From: CAYLRY01 sp964386535
Lineage (GTDB): Bacteria > Chloroflexota > Dehalococcoidia > Dehalococcoidales > UBA3254
Reading direction: 5' to 3'
Length of the DNA stretch: 64,000 nt
Assembly: GCA_964386535.1 (NCBI GenBank)
Contig: CAYLRY010000011.1
Coordinates: 1-64,000, forward strand
Each line of letters starts with the position of its first letter. Within the stretch, counting starts at the first letter, position 1. This document shows, piece after piece, positions 24,170-33,264 of this stretch. Position numbers and translations under genes: made by a program. The notes below the pieces were generated by a model. The model searched no databases, was not told the origin of the DNA, and was given only the letters and a program-made list of their open reading frames with translations.

Positions 24170-26152
24170 CTATTTGAGCTTGTGGTACATCTCTTCCAGG
24201 TCTGTCAGCCAGAGTCCCGGTGAAGCATCAGAAGGCATCCTCCAGTCCCCGCGCGGGGATAGGCTTACCGTACCTACCTTAGGTCCTTCCGGCAAACAAG
24301 TCCGTTTGAACTGGTTTTTGAAGAAACGGTTGATAAAACTTTGCAACCAGTGATGCAATTCATCAAGAGTGTATCGTCCTTCAAAAAGCTGTTGCCGGTT
24401 GATCTCATTAGCCAGGTAAAGGATTTTACCCGGTCGTAAACCAAAGCGGATAAAGGGGTAAAGATAAAAATCAGCCAGCTCCACCGGGCCGATGACGTCT
24501 TCGCTTTTCTGGACTATCTGTCCTTCCTTCGGGCGTCTTAGTTCAGGCGATATGGGAGTTTCTAAAATATCATATAGTATCCGGCAGGCATCAGTCCCGG
24601 ACATTTCTTCGTCCGCCACCCAGCGCACCAGAAACCTGACCAGCGTTTTGGGTACTGAAACATTAACATGATAATTGGAGACCTGGTCACCAGCGAAAGT
24701 ACTCCATCCCAGGGCCACTTCCGTTAAATCACCTGTGCCCAGGTTGAGGGCGCCCACTTGATTGGCCTTATTGAAGAGAAATCCAGTGCGGTAGCGGGCC
24801 TGTACGTTCTCAAAAACGATGTCCTCTTCGCCCTTGTGTCCCAGATCGGCTAACAAGTTTTTACAGGTACGGCCGATATTAACCATTTCGAAGTTAACTC
24901 CCAGGGACCGGCACAGTCGGGTGGCGTTGTTTTTAGTGCGGCGTGTGGTACCGAATCCCGGCAGGGTATATGTATAGACACTGGTGCGGGGCAAGTTCAG
25001 GAAATCCATGGTCTTAACCGCCACCAGTAAAGCCAGCGTCGAGTCCAGCCCTCCGGACACTCCCAGGACAATTTTCTTAATGCCGGCTCCGGTCAGCTTT
25101 TTAGCCAGAGCGCCAACCTGCATGGAGAATATTTCCTGACATCTCTCTGCCCGCTGAGCTGCATCTGCCGGCACAAAAGGATGAGCCAGCAGGGTGCGCT
25201 GAAGGCCAGAGGCTGCGGAATCATTGACCTCAGCTTCGATGATGCGGAAAGATCTGGTTCGTCGGCCGGCATCCTGAAATGTGTTGCTCATACGCCGGTC
25301 AAAGGACATGCGGTCCAGGTCAATATCGGATATTACCAGTTGAGATCCGCGGTATAGACGGGTTGATTCCTTTAAAATTACACCGTTCTCAGCCATCAGG
25401 ATGTGTCCGCCGAACACAATATCATTGGATGATTCGCCTATGCCGGATGAAACATAGCAATAGGCTGAAAGACAGCGTCCGGATTCTGAGATAACCATGG
25501 TACGCCGCCAGTCCGGCTTTCTCAATACTTCATTACTGGCTGAAAGATTAAAGAGCATCAATGCGCCTGCAGCAGCCTGATATTCATGGGGCGCCAAAGG
25601 AACCCACAGGTCTTCACAGATTTCCACCCCAAAGATTGCCCCGGGAACCCCTTTTATTTGGAACAAAAGATCTGTGCCGAAAGGCACAGTCTGCCCTCCC
25701 AACCGGATTTCACTCGATGGGGAATTTTGGCCGGACTCATACCAGCGTTCATCATAAAACTCCTTATAATCAGGCAGATAGGTCTTGGGCACTACACCCA
25801 GAATTCGCCCCCGGTTGATAATCACTGCTGCGTTAAATATCCGCTGCTCAGCCAGCACAGGCATCCCCAGAATGGTAACCATGGAGGTGCCGGACGTTTC
25901 TGCCAGGATCCGGGTCAGCCCCTTTTCAGCCCTGGACAACAGGGCCTGGTGCTGTACCAGGTCTCCCAGGGTATAGCCGGTAATAGACATTTCCGGAAAG
26001 GCCAGTACTTGAACTCCCTGCCGGCCGGCCTGACGGACCAGTTCAAGAATAGCCTCAGAATTAAAGTCAACATCCGCCACCTTGAGTTCCGGAACCGCAG
26101 CTCCGGCCCGCAGATAGCCCAGATCCCGGCTAAGTAATATTTCCTGGCTCAC
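24170..26152 (-). CDS. nadE: glutamine-dependent NAD+ synthetase
   Basis: A 660-residue two-domain enzyme. The N-terminal nitrilase-type glutaminase has Glu in AFPEMSITGYT, Lys in PKTYLPDYKEFYDERWY and nucleophile Cys in FGVEICEDLWVP. The C-terminal ATP pyrophosphatase domain has the P-loop LGVSGGLDSTLALL and LNLGTGDLTEVALGW. It amidates NaAD to NAD+ with glutamine as nitrogen donor, in the cytoplasm. Start is GTG with AAAGGAGG 7 bases upstream. The length is typical for the long glutamine-using form. Confidence 0.95.
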   Translation of the reverse strand: MSQEILLSRDLGYLRAGAAVPELKVADVDFNSEAILELVRQAGRQGVQVLAFPEMSITGYTLGDLVQHQALLSRAEKGLTRILAETSGTSMVTILGMPVLAEQRIFNAAVIINRGRILGVVPKTYLPDYKEFYDERWYESGQNSPSSEIRLGGQTVPFGTDLLFQIKGVPGAIFGVEICEDLWVPLAPHEYQAAAGALMLFNLSASNEVLRKPDWRRTMVISESGRCLSAYCYVSSGIGESSNDIVFGGHILMAENGVILKESTRLYRGSQLVISDIDLDRMSFDRRMSNTFQDAGRRTRSFRIIEAEVNDSAASGLQRTLLAHPFVPADAAQRAERCQEIFSMQVGALAKKLTGAGIKKIVLGVSGGLDSTLALLVAVKTMDFLNLPRTSVYTYTLPGFGTTRRTKNNATRLCRSLGVNFEMVNIGRTCKNLLADLGHKGEEDIVFENVQARYRTGFLFNKANQVGALNLGTGDLTEVALGWSTFAGDQVSNYHVNVSVPKTLVRFLVRWVADEEMSGTDACRILYDILETPISPELRRPKEGQIVQKSEDVIGPVELADFYLYPFIRFGLRPGKILYLANEINRQQLFEGRYTLDELHHWLQSFINRFFKNQFKRTCLPEGPKVGTVSLSPRGDWRMPSDASPGLWLTDLEEMYHKLK

Positions 26153-26507
26153 AGACAGCCTCCTTTGAGGTTATCAATTACCGGTTTTTCCCCTTTTTTT
26201 AATAGTCTGCCCCGGCTGCCCTTACCTGCACAGGAGGAGACTAAGTGGGATTTTACTTTAATTTAATTGCGCTAGTATCGGCGCCCTTATTGTAACATAA
26301 CTCCACTTCAGCTTTATAATCCCCGCAGAAAGTCGGGCCTTAATAAACACTGAACATGGGGGGAAGCAGGTTGTTCAACTGTTACTGCATCCTTTTCCGG
26401 ACATACGGTAAAAAAACCATGCATGGATAAATAGTTGGAAGCATGCATGGGGATGAAGAAGCAGGTGTTCAATATGGGCGGGCGAAGAATATCCTTACGT
26501 ACGAAGT
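26153..26507. other. gene-free stretch with two CATGCATGG boxes
   Basis: About 350 bases upstream of nadE. CCATGCATGG (26417-26426, palindromic) and GCATGCATGG (26441-26450) are 24 bases apart centre to centre, which could be a paired binding site. A 65-codon minus-strand frame here has no ribosome binding site and unremarkable composition and is not called. Confidence 0.4.
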
Positions 26508-27101
26508 TCATATACTATGGGTCTCCCGGAATATTTTACCGTGGCCCGGGATGATGAAGTCAGCCATTTGCAAGAGTTTCAGCCGGCTCTGCCTCAGCGC
26601 CTCTATATCCTGAGCCAGCGGGTCAGGCCAGTTCAATAAGGCGGCTCTACCGGTATCCGGTTTGCAGCCATCCTCCCACCAGAAAACATCTCCTGCCACG
26701 GCATACCTGCCCTGCGCAGTATCAATAACCAGAGAAGCATGTTCAGAAGTGTGTCCCGGGGTCAATACTACTTCCACCTCAGCCAGCGGGAGTCCTCCCG
26801 GGCAGGGAATTTCCATGTCCCCCTGGTAGAGGGTAGTGCCGTCATAAATGTCCTGGTGGGGGAAGAGCCGCATATTCAGGATATGGTCAGGATGGTAGTG
26901 TGTGAGGAAAATCAGGTCTATGTCTTCCTCTGTAAGTCCTTCCCTGTGCAGAGCTTCCACCAGCATCCTGGGGTGTGATCCGGGATCAACCAGCAGGTTC
27001 TTACCTGATTTCCGTACCAGGACTGTAGAAGGCGCTGCCGCCAGGCGCTTATCCGGGAAATACCTGACATAACCCTGTATCAATATCTTAATACTATCCA
27101 T
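26508..27101 (-). CDS. MBL-fold metallo-hydrolase
   Basis: A 197-residue metallo-beta-lactamase-fold protein. The metal motif THYHPDH, then TPGHTSEHASLVI, VAGDVFWW and the final PGHGKIF supply the five classic motifs for a binuclear centre. The text VLVRKSGKNLLVDPGSHP resembles the MBLAC1-like group of small hydrolases. The substrate is unknown. An ATG at 27101 (MDSIKILI) is chosen; a TTG at 27140 would add 13 hydrophobic residues, and neither has a clear ribosome binding site. It lies between nadE and the TPP enzyme, same direction as both. Confidence 0.85.
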   Translation of the reverse strand: MDSIKILIQGYVRYFPDKRLAAAPSTVLVRKSGKNLLVDPGSHPRMLVEALHREGLTEEDIDLIFLTHYHPDHILNMRLFPHQDIYDGTTLYQGDMEIPCPGGLPLAEVEVVLTPGHTSEHASLVIDTAQGRYAVAGDVFWWEDGCKPDTGRAALLNWPDPLAQDIEALRQSRLKLLQMADFIIPGHGKIFRETHSI

Positions 27102-27234
27102 CGGTACAATAATGATTAAAGATAATGGTGTTTTTGTCAAACCAGGGCATTGATTCCCGTATCCCTTTCGGACCCAGCCAGGAATCCGGAAGGTCTAGAA
27201 ACAATTCAAACCCGGTTAAGACGGGGTTAATACA

Positions 27235-28935
27235 TTAACCCACCCTCACATCCACCACAGCCGCTCTCCCGGCCTGCACCTGTTCCATGGCTTTCTTGAG
27301 GGATGGCAGTACCTCTCCAGGTTCATCTACCATCAGACCGAAGGCGCCGCAGGCCCGGGCAACTGCCGCATAGTCAGGAGGCGGATTGATGTCCACCCCT
27401 GCTTCGCGCCCGGTTTTTATATCCAGTTTTTCCGTTCCATATGCCCTCTGAACCAGCCCTTTAATCGCAGCATAGGCCTGATTATTGAATATCACAGTAA
27501 GAAACGGCGCACGGTAGGTGGAGGCAGACCAGAAGGTGGCTACCGGGCAGCCCCAGACATAGGCGCCGTCTCCCATCAGGCTGACTACATTCTTTTCTTT
27601 TGCCGCCAGCTTGGCCCCCAGGGCAGCCCCCAGTGCCCAACCTATTGACCCGCCGGCACAGCTTAAAAATGTGCCCGGCTGCGTCCGGAAAATCTGTTCT
27701 CCCACGAATCCGGAATGGGTAATGGTCTGGTTCACGATGATGGTGTCATCTTTCACAACCTGGGCAAGACAGTAACTCAGCCAGTCTGCGGAAACCGGCT
27801 TTTGTCCGGCTTTGCTCACTGCAGCGGCCTGCCATTCATTTCTGATTTTCTCGTGTTCTGCGGTAAATTGCGCAGTGCGCCGCCGGTACTCATTTTGTTT
27901 TTCAGGCGTCATCTTTTTCTCTATGACAAAGCGTAATGCTTCCAATGCCTCCCGGCAGTCAGCTTCAATAAAGACATCCGCCTGCCTGTCCCATAGGGGC
28001 GCCACTTTCTTGTTGGGATCGATATCCAGGCAGACTACCCTGGCTTGCGGTTCTGGTTTAAACCCTGCTGCTGCATAGGGCAAATCATAGTCCAGCAGCA
28101 TCACCGCATCAGCCTCGGTGATAAAATGTCCACCTGCACGGTTGCCTCCGCCAATGGGGTCTATGCCTGCACATAAAGGATGCGAGGTGGGAAAATTCAC
28201 CCTCACCTGGCTGGTCAGTACCCTCACCCCCAGAGCCTCCGCCAGCTTCACCAGAGATGCCACAGACTCTGCATGCCTGCCTGACTGTCCGGCCAGGATA
28301 ACCGGATTTTTAGCATTCATCAAAATATCCGCCGCGGCGTTGATATCCGCCGGGTCAATTTGTTTCCGTGGAAAGGCAGATTTCTCCTCCCGTGATTCCG
28401 AAGCTTCATGTGCAGTTCCTGTCATGATTTCCCAGGTCGGCGCCAGGTAAACCGGTCCCCTTGGCTCTGCATAGGCGATATCTACGGCTTTCTGAGTTAT
28501 CTCAGCGATACTATCCCGGCCTTTGACCTCGTAATCCCATTTAACGCAATTGCGCACCATGCTGCCCTGATCGTAAGGCTTTTGCTGCCATGTCCGCCGT
28601 TTATCTTCAGGAAGCAGCCCGGCGCACAGAATCACCGGTGTGCGGCTGAAGTAGGCATTATGTATCTGTCCTCCCACCTGTAAAGTGCCCAGCTCTCTGT
28701 GCACCATCACAACCTGCGGCCTCCCGGATACCATATAGTGCCCTTGCGCAGCAGACATGGCAACCGATTCGTCCAGACACAAGATTAGCCCGGGAGCAGT
28801 TTTTCCCATCTCTTTAAAGCGCGACACTGTCACCTGCACCGGCACCGTATCAATTCCCGGATTGAAAAATATGTATTCCACACCCCGAGCATTAAGTACC
28901 TCCACAAACGCTTCGGCTCCGGCATATGTCTCCAT
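27235..28935 (-). CDS. thiamine pyrophosphate-dependent enzyme (acetolactate synthase/decarboxylase family)
   Basis: A 566-residue three-domain TPP enzyme of the acetohydroxyacid synthase-like family. The cofactor-activating Glu is in CLDESVAMSAAQGHY near the N-terminus, the central domain has NPVILAGQSGRH, and the TPP/Mg motif GDG...NN is in LMGDGAYVW...VIFNNQAYAA. Residues around the active site do not identify it as IlvB, so a decarboxylase or lyase of a 2-oxoacid is as likely. ATG at 28935 is chosen because AAGGAGG lies 8 bases ahead; longer in-frame extensions lack such a site. It is divergent from the DUF169 gene. Confidence 0.85.
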   Translation of the reverse strand: METYAGAEAFVEVLNARGVEYIFFNPGIDTVPVQVTVSRFKEMGKTAPGLILCLDESVAMSAAQGHYMVSGRPQVVMVHRELGTLQVGGQIHNAYFSRTPVILCAGLLPEDKRRTWQQKPYDQGSMVRNCVKWDYEVKGRDSIAEITQKAVDIAYAEPRGPVYLAPTWEIMTGTAHEASESREEKSAFPRKQIDPADINAAADILMNAKNPVILAGQSGRHAESVASLVKLAEALGVRVLTSQVRVNFPTSHPLCAGIDPIGGGNRAGGHFITEADAVMLLDYDLPYAAAGFKPEPQARVVCLDIDPNKKVAPLWDRQADVFIEADCREALEALRFVIEKKMTPEKQNEYRRRTAQFTAEHEKIRNEWQAAAVSKAGQKPVSADWLSYCLAQVVKDDTIIVNQTITHSGFVGEQIFRTQPGTFLSCAGGSIGWALGAALGAKLAAKEKNVVSLMGDGAYVWGCPVATFWSASTYRAPFLTVIFNNQAYAAIKGLVQRAYGTEKLDIKTGREAGVDINPPPDYAAVARACGAFGLMVDEPGEVLPSLKKAMEQVQAGRAAVVDVRVG

Positions 28936-29257
28936 GGCTACTGCCTCCTTCATGCAACTTTGATATTTGCACCTATTATATACAAATAGGAATTTGCTGT
29001 CATGCCGGGGGTTTGTATTCAACCTCCAGATCAATAATCTTTCATGAAGACAAGCCTTGACTTCAGAAAGGCAACTTGCTAACATCATGGTAATAATTTA
29101 ATAGTGAGCATATGCTCATTTCCATGACCAGCATAATGATGAGGGCAGGTTATCTCCGATTAAGTTCCTGAGTAATGCGTTTTGTTCGAAAATTAACCTT
29201 GAATGTAATTATAGATTATATAGAAATAATACCAGGTTGCAGCAGGAGGAAAATCAT
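28936..29257. other. divergent promoter region with 14-bp palindrome
   Basis: Between the TPP enzyme (minus) and DUF169 (plus). It contains the perfect palindrome TGAGCATATGCTCA at 29105-29118, a plausible dimeric repressor site, and AT-rich DNA just before the DUF169 gene. No coding frame is supported. Confidence 0.5.
29105..29118. promoter_or_regulatory. perfect 14-bp palindrome, possible operator
   Basis: TGAGCATATGCTCA is fully self-complementary and sits in the centre of the divergent gap between the TPP enzyme and DUF169 genes, where one regulator could control both. Confidence 0.4.
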
Positions 29258-30025
29258 ATGACTACGTTAAGTGAGTTTAATCGTTACGGAATTGAACTGG
29301 AAAATCTGCTCGGATTGGGGTCATCTCCGGTGGCTGTAAAAATGCTTGAAAAAGAAGCAGACATACCGGAGGATGCCATCCGCCCGAAGAGAGACCGGAA
29401 CTATCATCTTGCGCAATGCCAGGCCTTTGCCATGTCACGCCGGGATAGAGTCACGGTGGCCATGCTCAAGGAAGATAACTGGTGCCCAGGCGCAGTGATA
29501 TCCTACGGCCTGGTACCTGTAGATAATTCTTCCGCCAGGGATCCGAACACCAATGACAGGTTTGAATATGGCAAATATATCGGCATTCTTACAGGACCGC
29601 TGAAGAAGGCTACCTTTATCCCGGATGTGGTAATAATATATTGTGATACCAATCAACTCCGGATTATGCTTCTTGCGTTGAAAACGGAAGAGAGACCGCT
29701 GGTGAAATCAAACTTCTTTCCTTTTTCCTGCTCTTACTCCGTTGTGCCTGTAATGCTGAAGGGGGAGTACTGGATTAACCTGCCGGACCCCGGGGAATAC
29801 GCAAGGGCGTTAACCGCGGCAGGAGAGATGATGTTTTCTGTGCCCGGGGATAAACTGGCAGGCATGATAAACAATTTTGGGCAATTTGAAAGAAATGAAT
29901 CAGGGTTTGCCCATGAACAGATGATGATGAGACCGGATTTCCCTCAACCTGATCTTTACAAGAAGGTATTCAAAAAATGGGGCATGGATTATGAGGGAAG
30001 TGAAAAGAAAAAACAGTCAGAATAA
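29258..30025 (+). CDS. DUF169 family protein
   Basis: A 255-residue protein of the DUF169 family, common in anaerobes and of unknown function. Recognisable text: LENLLGLGSSPVAVKML, KRDRNYHLAQCQAFAMSRR with the conserved Cys, and KEDNWCPGA. The family often sits near C1 or redox genes, but no activity is established. The ATG at 29258 follows GGAGGAAAATCAT; an in-frame start at 29237 would lie upstream of that site. The PPOX-like gene follows 86 bases later in the same direction. Confidence 0.85.
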   Translation: MTTLSEFNRYGIELENLLGLGSSPVAVKMLEKEADIPEDAIRPKRDRNYHLAQCQAFAMSRRDRVTVAMLKEDNWCPGAVISYGLVPVDNSSARDPNTNDRFEYGKYIGILTGPLKKATFIPDVVIIYCDTNQLRIMLLALKTEERPLVKSNFFPFSCSYSVVPVMLKGEYWINLPDPGEYARALTAAGEMMFSVPGDKLAGMINNFGQFERNESGFAHEQMMMRPDFPQPDLYKKVFKKWGMDYEGSEKKKQSE

Positions 30026-30111
30026 CTGAATGAAGCGGGTGATAGCCTATATATAATTGATTATTATGAATTATTATAATTAATTAAATAAGATTATTAG
30101 GAGGAAGGTTT

Positions 30112-30516
30112 ATGGCTATTATTTCTCAAGAAATGAAAGAGGTGTTATCCAAAATGCCGGCTCCGGTAGTGGCTACTGCCACCAGGGACGGTAAGCCCAA
30201 TGTAGTTCCCATCGCCTGTATTAAAGTGCTTTCCGATGACGAAATCCTCATGATGGACAATTTCATGAATAAAACCAGGGCTAACATTGAAAGTAATCCG
30301 GCGGTCGCCATCACTGCCTGGAGTATGGAACACCATGGAGGATACCAGTTTAAAGGAAAGGCGAGGATCGAGACCGCAGGCAAGGTCTTTGAAGACGGCG
30401 TAAAAATGGTCAAATCACAGCGGCCCCAGATAAACCCAAAAGCAGCAATTGTGGTTAAAGTGGAGGAAATCTACTTCATAGGCGGCGGTCCGGATGCCGG
30501 TAAAAGATTGGGCTGA
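30112..30516 (+). CDS. pyridoxamine 5'-phosphate oxidase-like flavin-binding protein
   Basis: A 134-residue split-barrel protein. The opening EVLSKMPAPVVATATRDGKPNVVPIACIKVLSDDEILMMDNFMNKTRANIESNPAVAIT is the standard PPOX-like/FMN-binding pattern. Such proteins bind FMN (or F420 in some groups) as dimers and act in diverse reductions; most are not true pyridoxamine phosphate oxidases. A strong AGGAGG precedes the ATG. It probably forms a transcript with DUF169. Confidence 0.85.
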   Translation: MAIISQEMKEVLSKMPAPVVATATRDGKPNVVPIACIKVLSDDEILMMDNFMNKTRANIESNPAVAITAWSMEHHGGYQFKGKARIETAGKVFEDGVKMVKSQRPQINPKAAIVVKVEEIYFIGGGPDAGKRLG

Positions 30517-30724
30517 AACCATTCTATTTGCCCTCTCTTTCTTGCCTGTTAAGTTCTGCTAAAAATACTGTGTTTAAATTTTCCCAAAAAACAGAATGCG
30601 CCCGTTTTCCTCAGATATCCATGGGGTGTGTACAGGCTTCTGACTGCCATTGCCAGTACCGGCATAACCCCATAAGCCTGCGGTTTACTTCGATAAACCA
30701 GGCTATTAAAACCGTTTACGCTGA

Positions 30725-31186
30725 TTACTGATTCTCCGGCCCCTCTCCGGACGGTTTACTTTTTTTGCTTTGCGGAAGGTCGATAATTTCATAATTTTTG
30801 GTGACGGATACTTCAAACATTACAATGGGTTTATCACATTTTGTGACCGTCAGGGGACAGTGGACCAGTCCGGGAGGAATGGAGATAACCGTAGGGCTGG
30901 TTATAACGTGTTCTTCCATCTCTTCTCCCAGGAAGAAATGGATCTCCGCCCCAAAATCGTTGATATTTTCCGGATTACCGCCAACAAAGCCCAGGAGCTC
31001 ATGAAAATCGTGAGTATGAGGTTCCGGATGAGCATAATCAGTACTGTTTATACAATGATATCCGAAGGAAATGCCTGCGTTATACTCATTATGATGAGCC
31101 CATATGGACGTCCCATAGTAACCATCGCCCAGATTCTTGAAAAAAGGACCCCTGATCAAATTCCGGCTGTATTTTTTGACCGCCAT
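30725..31186 (-). CDS. cupin-fold protein of unknown function
   Basis: A 153-residue single-domain cupin. The metal ligands are visible as PEPHTHDFHELLGF (His-X-His...Glu) and the later PPGLVHCPL. The stretch NPENINDFGAEIHFFLGEEMEEHVITSPTVISIPPG is a characteristic signature of a group found in anaerobes with no assigned function. The ATG at 31186 follows GGAGGAGCACAGG; a TTG further upstream (31231) is unlikely. Convergent with the PPOX-like gene. Confidence 0.8.
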   Translation of the reverse strand: MAVKKYSRNLIRGPFFKNLGDGYYGTSIWAHHNEYNAGISFGYHCINSTDYAHPEPHTHDFHELLGFVGGNPENINDFGAEIHFFLGEEMEEHVITSPTVISIPPGLVHCPLTVTKCDKPIVMFEVSVTKNYEIIDLPQSKKSKPSGEGPENQ

Positions 31187-31468
31187 TTTCCTGTGCTCCT
31201 CCTTTAAGTTTATTTTATAATCTAAGGTCAATAATAGTATCTAAACTATATTCTCTTCTCATAATATTGACAATATTTTTCAATCTTAACTCTCAAGGTT
31301 GTGGTTTTGATTTTATTAATAAATAACAAATCCAAACACAATGCCGGGAATCCTTATATAAGGTCTTTGGGTATAAGCTGCCGGGGACAGGACCCCTAAT
31401 TTAGCCCGTACAGGTTTCCGGTTGAAAAGTTATCTCAATAAAAATCAACGAAAGCCAGTTTATTTGAT

Positions 31469-31720
31469 CTATCCTTCGCCTTCTTCTGCTTGTTCAATTT
31501 CCACCGGTTCAATTATCTTCATGGCTTCCTCAGCACTCTCTTGGGGCACCAGGATTTTGACTTCTCCGATGCCATCTACGGTAATTCCATAGATTATGCC
31601 GGCACTTTCATATTTCAAAAATACTGGTATTCCTTCGCTCTCCAAATGTGATTTGATGATATTAGCGACCGATTCACCCTGGACCTTTTTGATCACAACA
31701 TATTTTGATTTTTCAGCCAC
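31469..31720 (-). CDS. DUF2007-like small protein
   Basis: An 83-residue protein: VAEKSKYVVIKKVQGESVANIIKSHLESEGIPVFLKYESAG...VKILVPQESAEEAMKII. The alpha/beta pattern of looking up a residue across a substituted ferredoxin-like fold matches DUF2007 (called putative signal-transducing). The GTG at 31720 with AAGG upstream is preferred over an ATG at 31783 that would add an unrelated 21-residue head. An acidic tail (EQAEEGEG) ends it. No partner is obvious. Confidence 0.65.
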   Translation of the reverse strand: MAEKSKYVVIKKVQGESVANIIKSHLESEGIPVFLKYESAGIIYGITVDGIGEVKILVPQESAEEAMKIIEPVEIEQAEEGEG

Positions 31721-31748
31721 ATTACACCTTATGAATGAGGTTAATTGT

Positions 31749-32105
31749 ATGGATACTTTAATCTGTACAGGCATTGAAGTCAAGAAAGGGCTGGATTCCA
31801 GATAATAACGCTCGCATCCGGAGCCCGACTACCGGAAGATAAAGCGGCTTTAGAGTTTATTGACAACGGAATGATAGAGCCGGTTAAAGGACACACAGCA
31901 GAGAGGGGGGTCTTTCTCAAGAAAAACGAAAGATTTAAAATACCCTGAGATATACCAGCAGGTGTTAAAAGCGACCGGTAGGAAAATAAAAGAACCTGGC
32001 AAGGACTTTTTAGACCTGATGATAGTTAATAGAAATAATGATAAAATTAGCCAGTTCCTTAAAATTAAGCGTCTACTTAAAGATGGAGATGGAAACAATA
32101 AGTGA
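31749..32105 (+). pseudogene. frameshifted remnant of an unrecognised gene
   Basis: Three plus-strand frames carry fragments that read on into one another: MDTLICTGIEVKKGLDS (from 31749), then ITLASGARLPEDKAALEFI...FLKKNERFKIP in the next frame to a stop at 31946, then DLKYPEIYQQVLKATGRK...KIKRLLKDGDGNNK to a stop at 32103. The composition is coding-like and the joins fall at frameshifts. I do not recognise the family. It directly precedes the HEPN remnant, so both may be parts of one decayed two-gene locus. Confidence 0.4.
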
Positions 32106-32118
32106 CTGTGGATAGTAA

Positions 32119-32364
32119 TTTAGACCTGGGGAGAGTGCAAAAAGTCATTCGGGAACGATAAACATATTTGGCCAGGAAATTCTTGAAAAGTCTCTTCTCC
32201 CGAAAGAAATGGGCAGGATTCTTAATAAAGCTCATGAATTGAGACAAAAAGGTGATTATTATACGCATGCTGAGTTTGAGATGGAAGATGTGGAAAAACC
32301 GTTTGAAGAAGCCGCATATTCCCTGGCACAAATAAGGCAGGCGGTCTCATTAATAGGCAAGTAA
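32119..32364 (+). pseudogene. HEPN-domain protein remnant (5' truncated)
   Basis: The frame from 32119 to the TAA at 32362-32364 encodes KSHSGTINIFGQEILEKSLL and further on KAHELRQKGDYYTHAEFE, which is the C-terminal half of a HEPN domain (the RX4-6H-type toxin/RNase superfamily), including the HSG segment and the LRQKGDYY helix. The N-terminal half is missing: an in-frame stop lies at 32116 and no start codon is suitable. A GTG overlapping the stop of the preceding remnant (32102) looks like the original start, now out of frame. It is therefore a decayed gene. Confidence 0.6.
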
Positions 32365-32397
32365 AGGGTAATGCATCATTTATCGTGAGGTGAAATC

Positions 32398-33222
32398 GTG
32401 ATTGAACTACCTGAAGCTGTTAATATAGCCAGACAGATTAATGAGATTATGCCTGGAAAAAAGATCCTCAGGGTGACGGCAGGGCAGACGCCGCACAAGC
32501 TGGCCTGGTATTACGGAGACAAAGAGAGGTACCAGGAAATGCTGGCCGGGAAAAAAGTGGGAGAAGCCGCTGCTTTCGGAGGGATGGTGGAAATCAGGGT
32601 GGACGGCTGCAATATATTATTCGGAGAGGGGGTGGGAGCCAGGTTCCTCCGGAAGGGTGAAGCGCGGCCGGCCAGGCACCAGCTTCTAATCGATTTCGAA
32701 GACGGTTCAGCAGTCAGCGGGGTGATCCAGATGTACGGCGGGCTGGGGTGTTTTAAAGAGGGGGATCTGGACAATCTGTATTACAAGGCAGCCAAGGAAA
32801 ACCCGTCTCCTTTGAGCGCTGAATTTGATCAGGGATATTTCGCCGGGATGATATTAAACGCAGAGGTGCAGAAACTGAGCCTGAAGGCTTTTTTAGCCAC
32901 GGAGCAAAGAATCCCGGGTTTAGGCAACGGGGTTTTACAGGACATACTTTTCCAAGCCAGGATGCATCCGAAGAAGAAGGTGAGTACGCTCCAGGAGGCG
33001 GACAGGGAGGCGCTTTTTAAGTCGTTGAAGGAGACACTGGCAGACATGACGGCTAAAGGGGGGAGGGATACGGAGATGGACCTGTTCGGGAAACCGGGCG
33101 GGTATAAGACCATTTTGAGCAAGAATACTGCGAACATGCCCTGCCCGGCTTGCGGGACTTTGATAAAAAAAGAGGCGTACATGGGTGGGAGCGTGTATTT
33201 TTGTGAGAAGTGTCAGGGCTGA
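32398..33222 (+). CDS. Fpg/Nei-family DNA glycosylase-like protein without the catalytic proline
   Basis: A 274-residue protein with the Fpg/Nei layout: N-terminal beta sandwich, helix-two-turn-helix IPGLGNGVLQDILFQARMHP, and a C-terminal zinc finger CPAC-X16-CEKC. Normal Fpg begins M-PELPEV and uses the N-terminal Pro as nucleophile after Met removal; here the start reads M-IELPEA, so that Pro is Ile while the following Glu is kept. The GTG start with GAGGTG upstream leaves no alternative N-terminus. Base excision chemistry by the usual route is therefore not expected; it may bind DNA or use another nucleophile. Family certain, activity uncertain. Confidence 0.8.
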   Translation: MIELPEAVNIARQINEIMPGKKILRVTAGQTPHKLAWYYGDKERYQEMLAGKKVGEAAAFGGMVEIRVDGCNILFGEGVGARFLRKGEARPARHQLLIDFEDGSAVSGVIQMYGGLGCFKEGDLDNLYYKAAKENPSPLSAEFDQGYFAGMILNAEVQKLSLKAFLATEQRIPGLGNGVLQDILFQARMHPKKKVSTLQEADREALFKSLKETLADMTAKGGRDTEMDLFGKPGGYKTILSKNTANMPCPACGTLIKKEAYMGGSVYFCEKCQG

Positions 33223-33229
33223 TAGGCGG

Positions 33230-33264
33230 GAGCTTCGAGTTTCCAGTTTCGAGTTTCGAGAGAG
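33230..33264. repeat. degenerate heptamer repeat array
   Basis: Units GAGCTTC, GAGTTTC, CAGTTTC, GAGTTTC, GAGAGAG in exact 7-base register, starting 8 bases after the Fpg-like gene stop. Confidence 0.65.

Noticed and set aside
26314..26511. 65-codon minus-strand frame upstream of nadE
   Set aside because: No ribosome binding site and no recognisable features; it lies over the CATGCATGG boxes.
31850..32331. Two minus-strand frames of about 83 codons
   Set aside because: They are antisense to the HEPN and upstream gene remnants, whose plus-strand text is recognisable.
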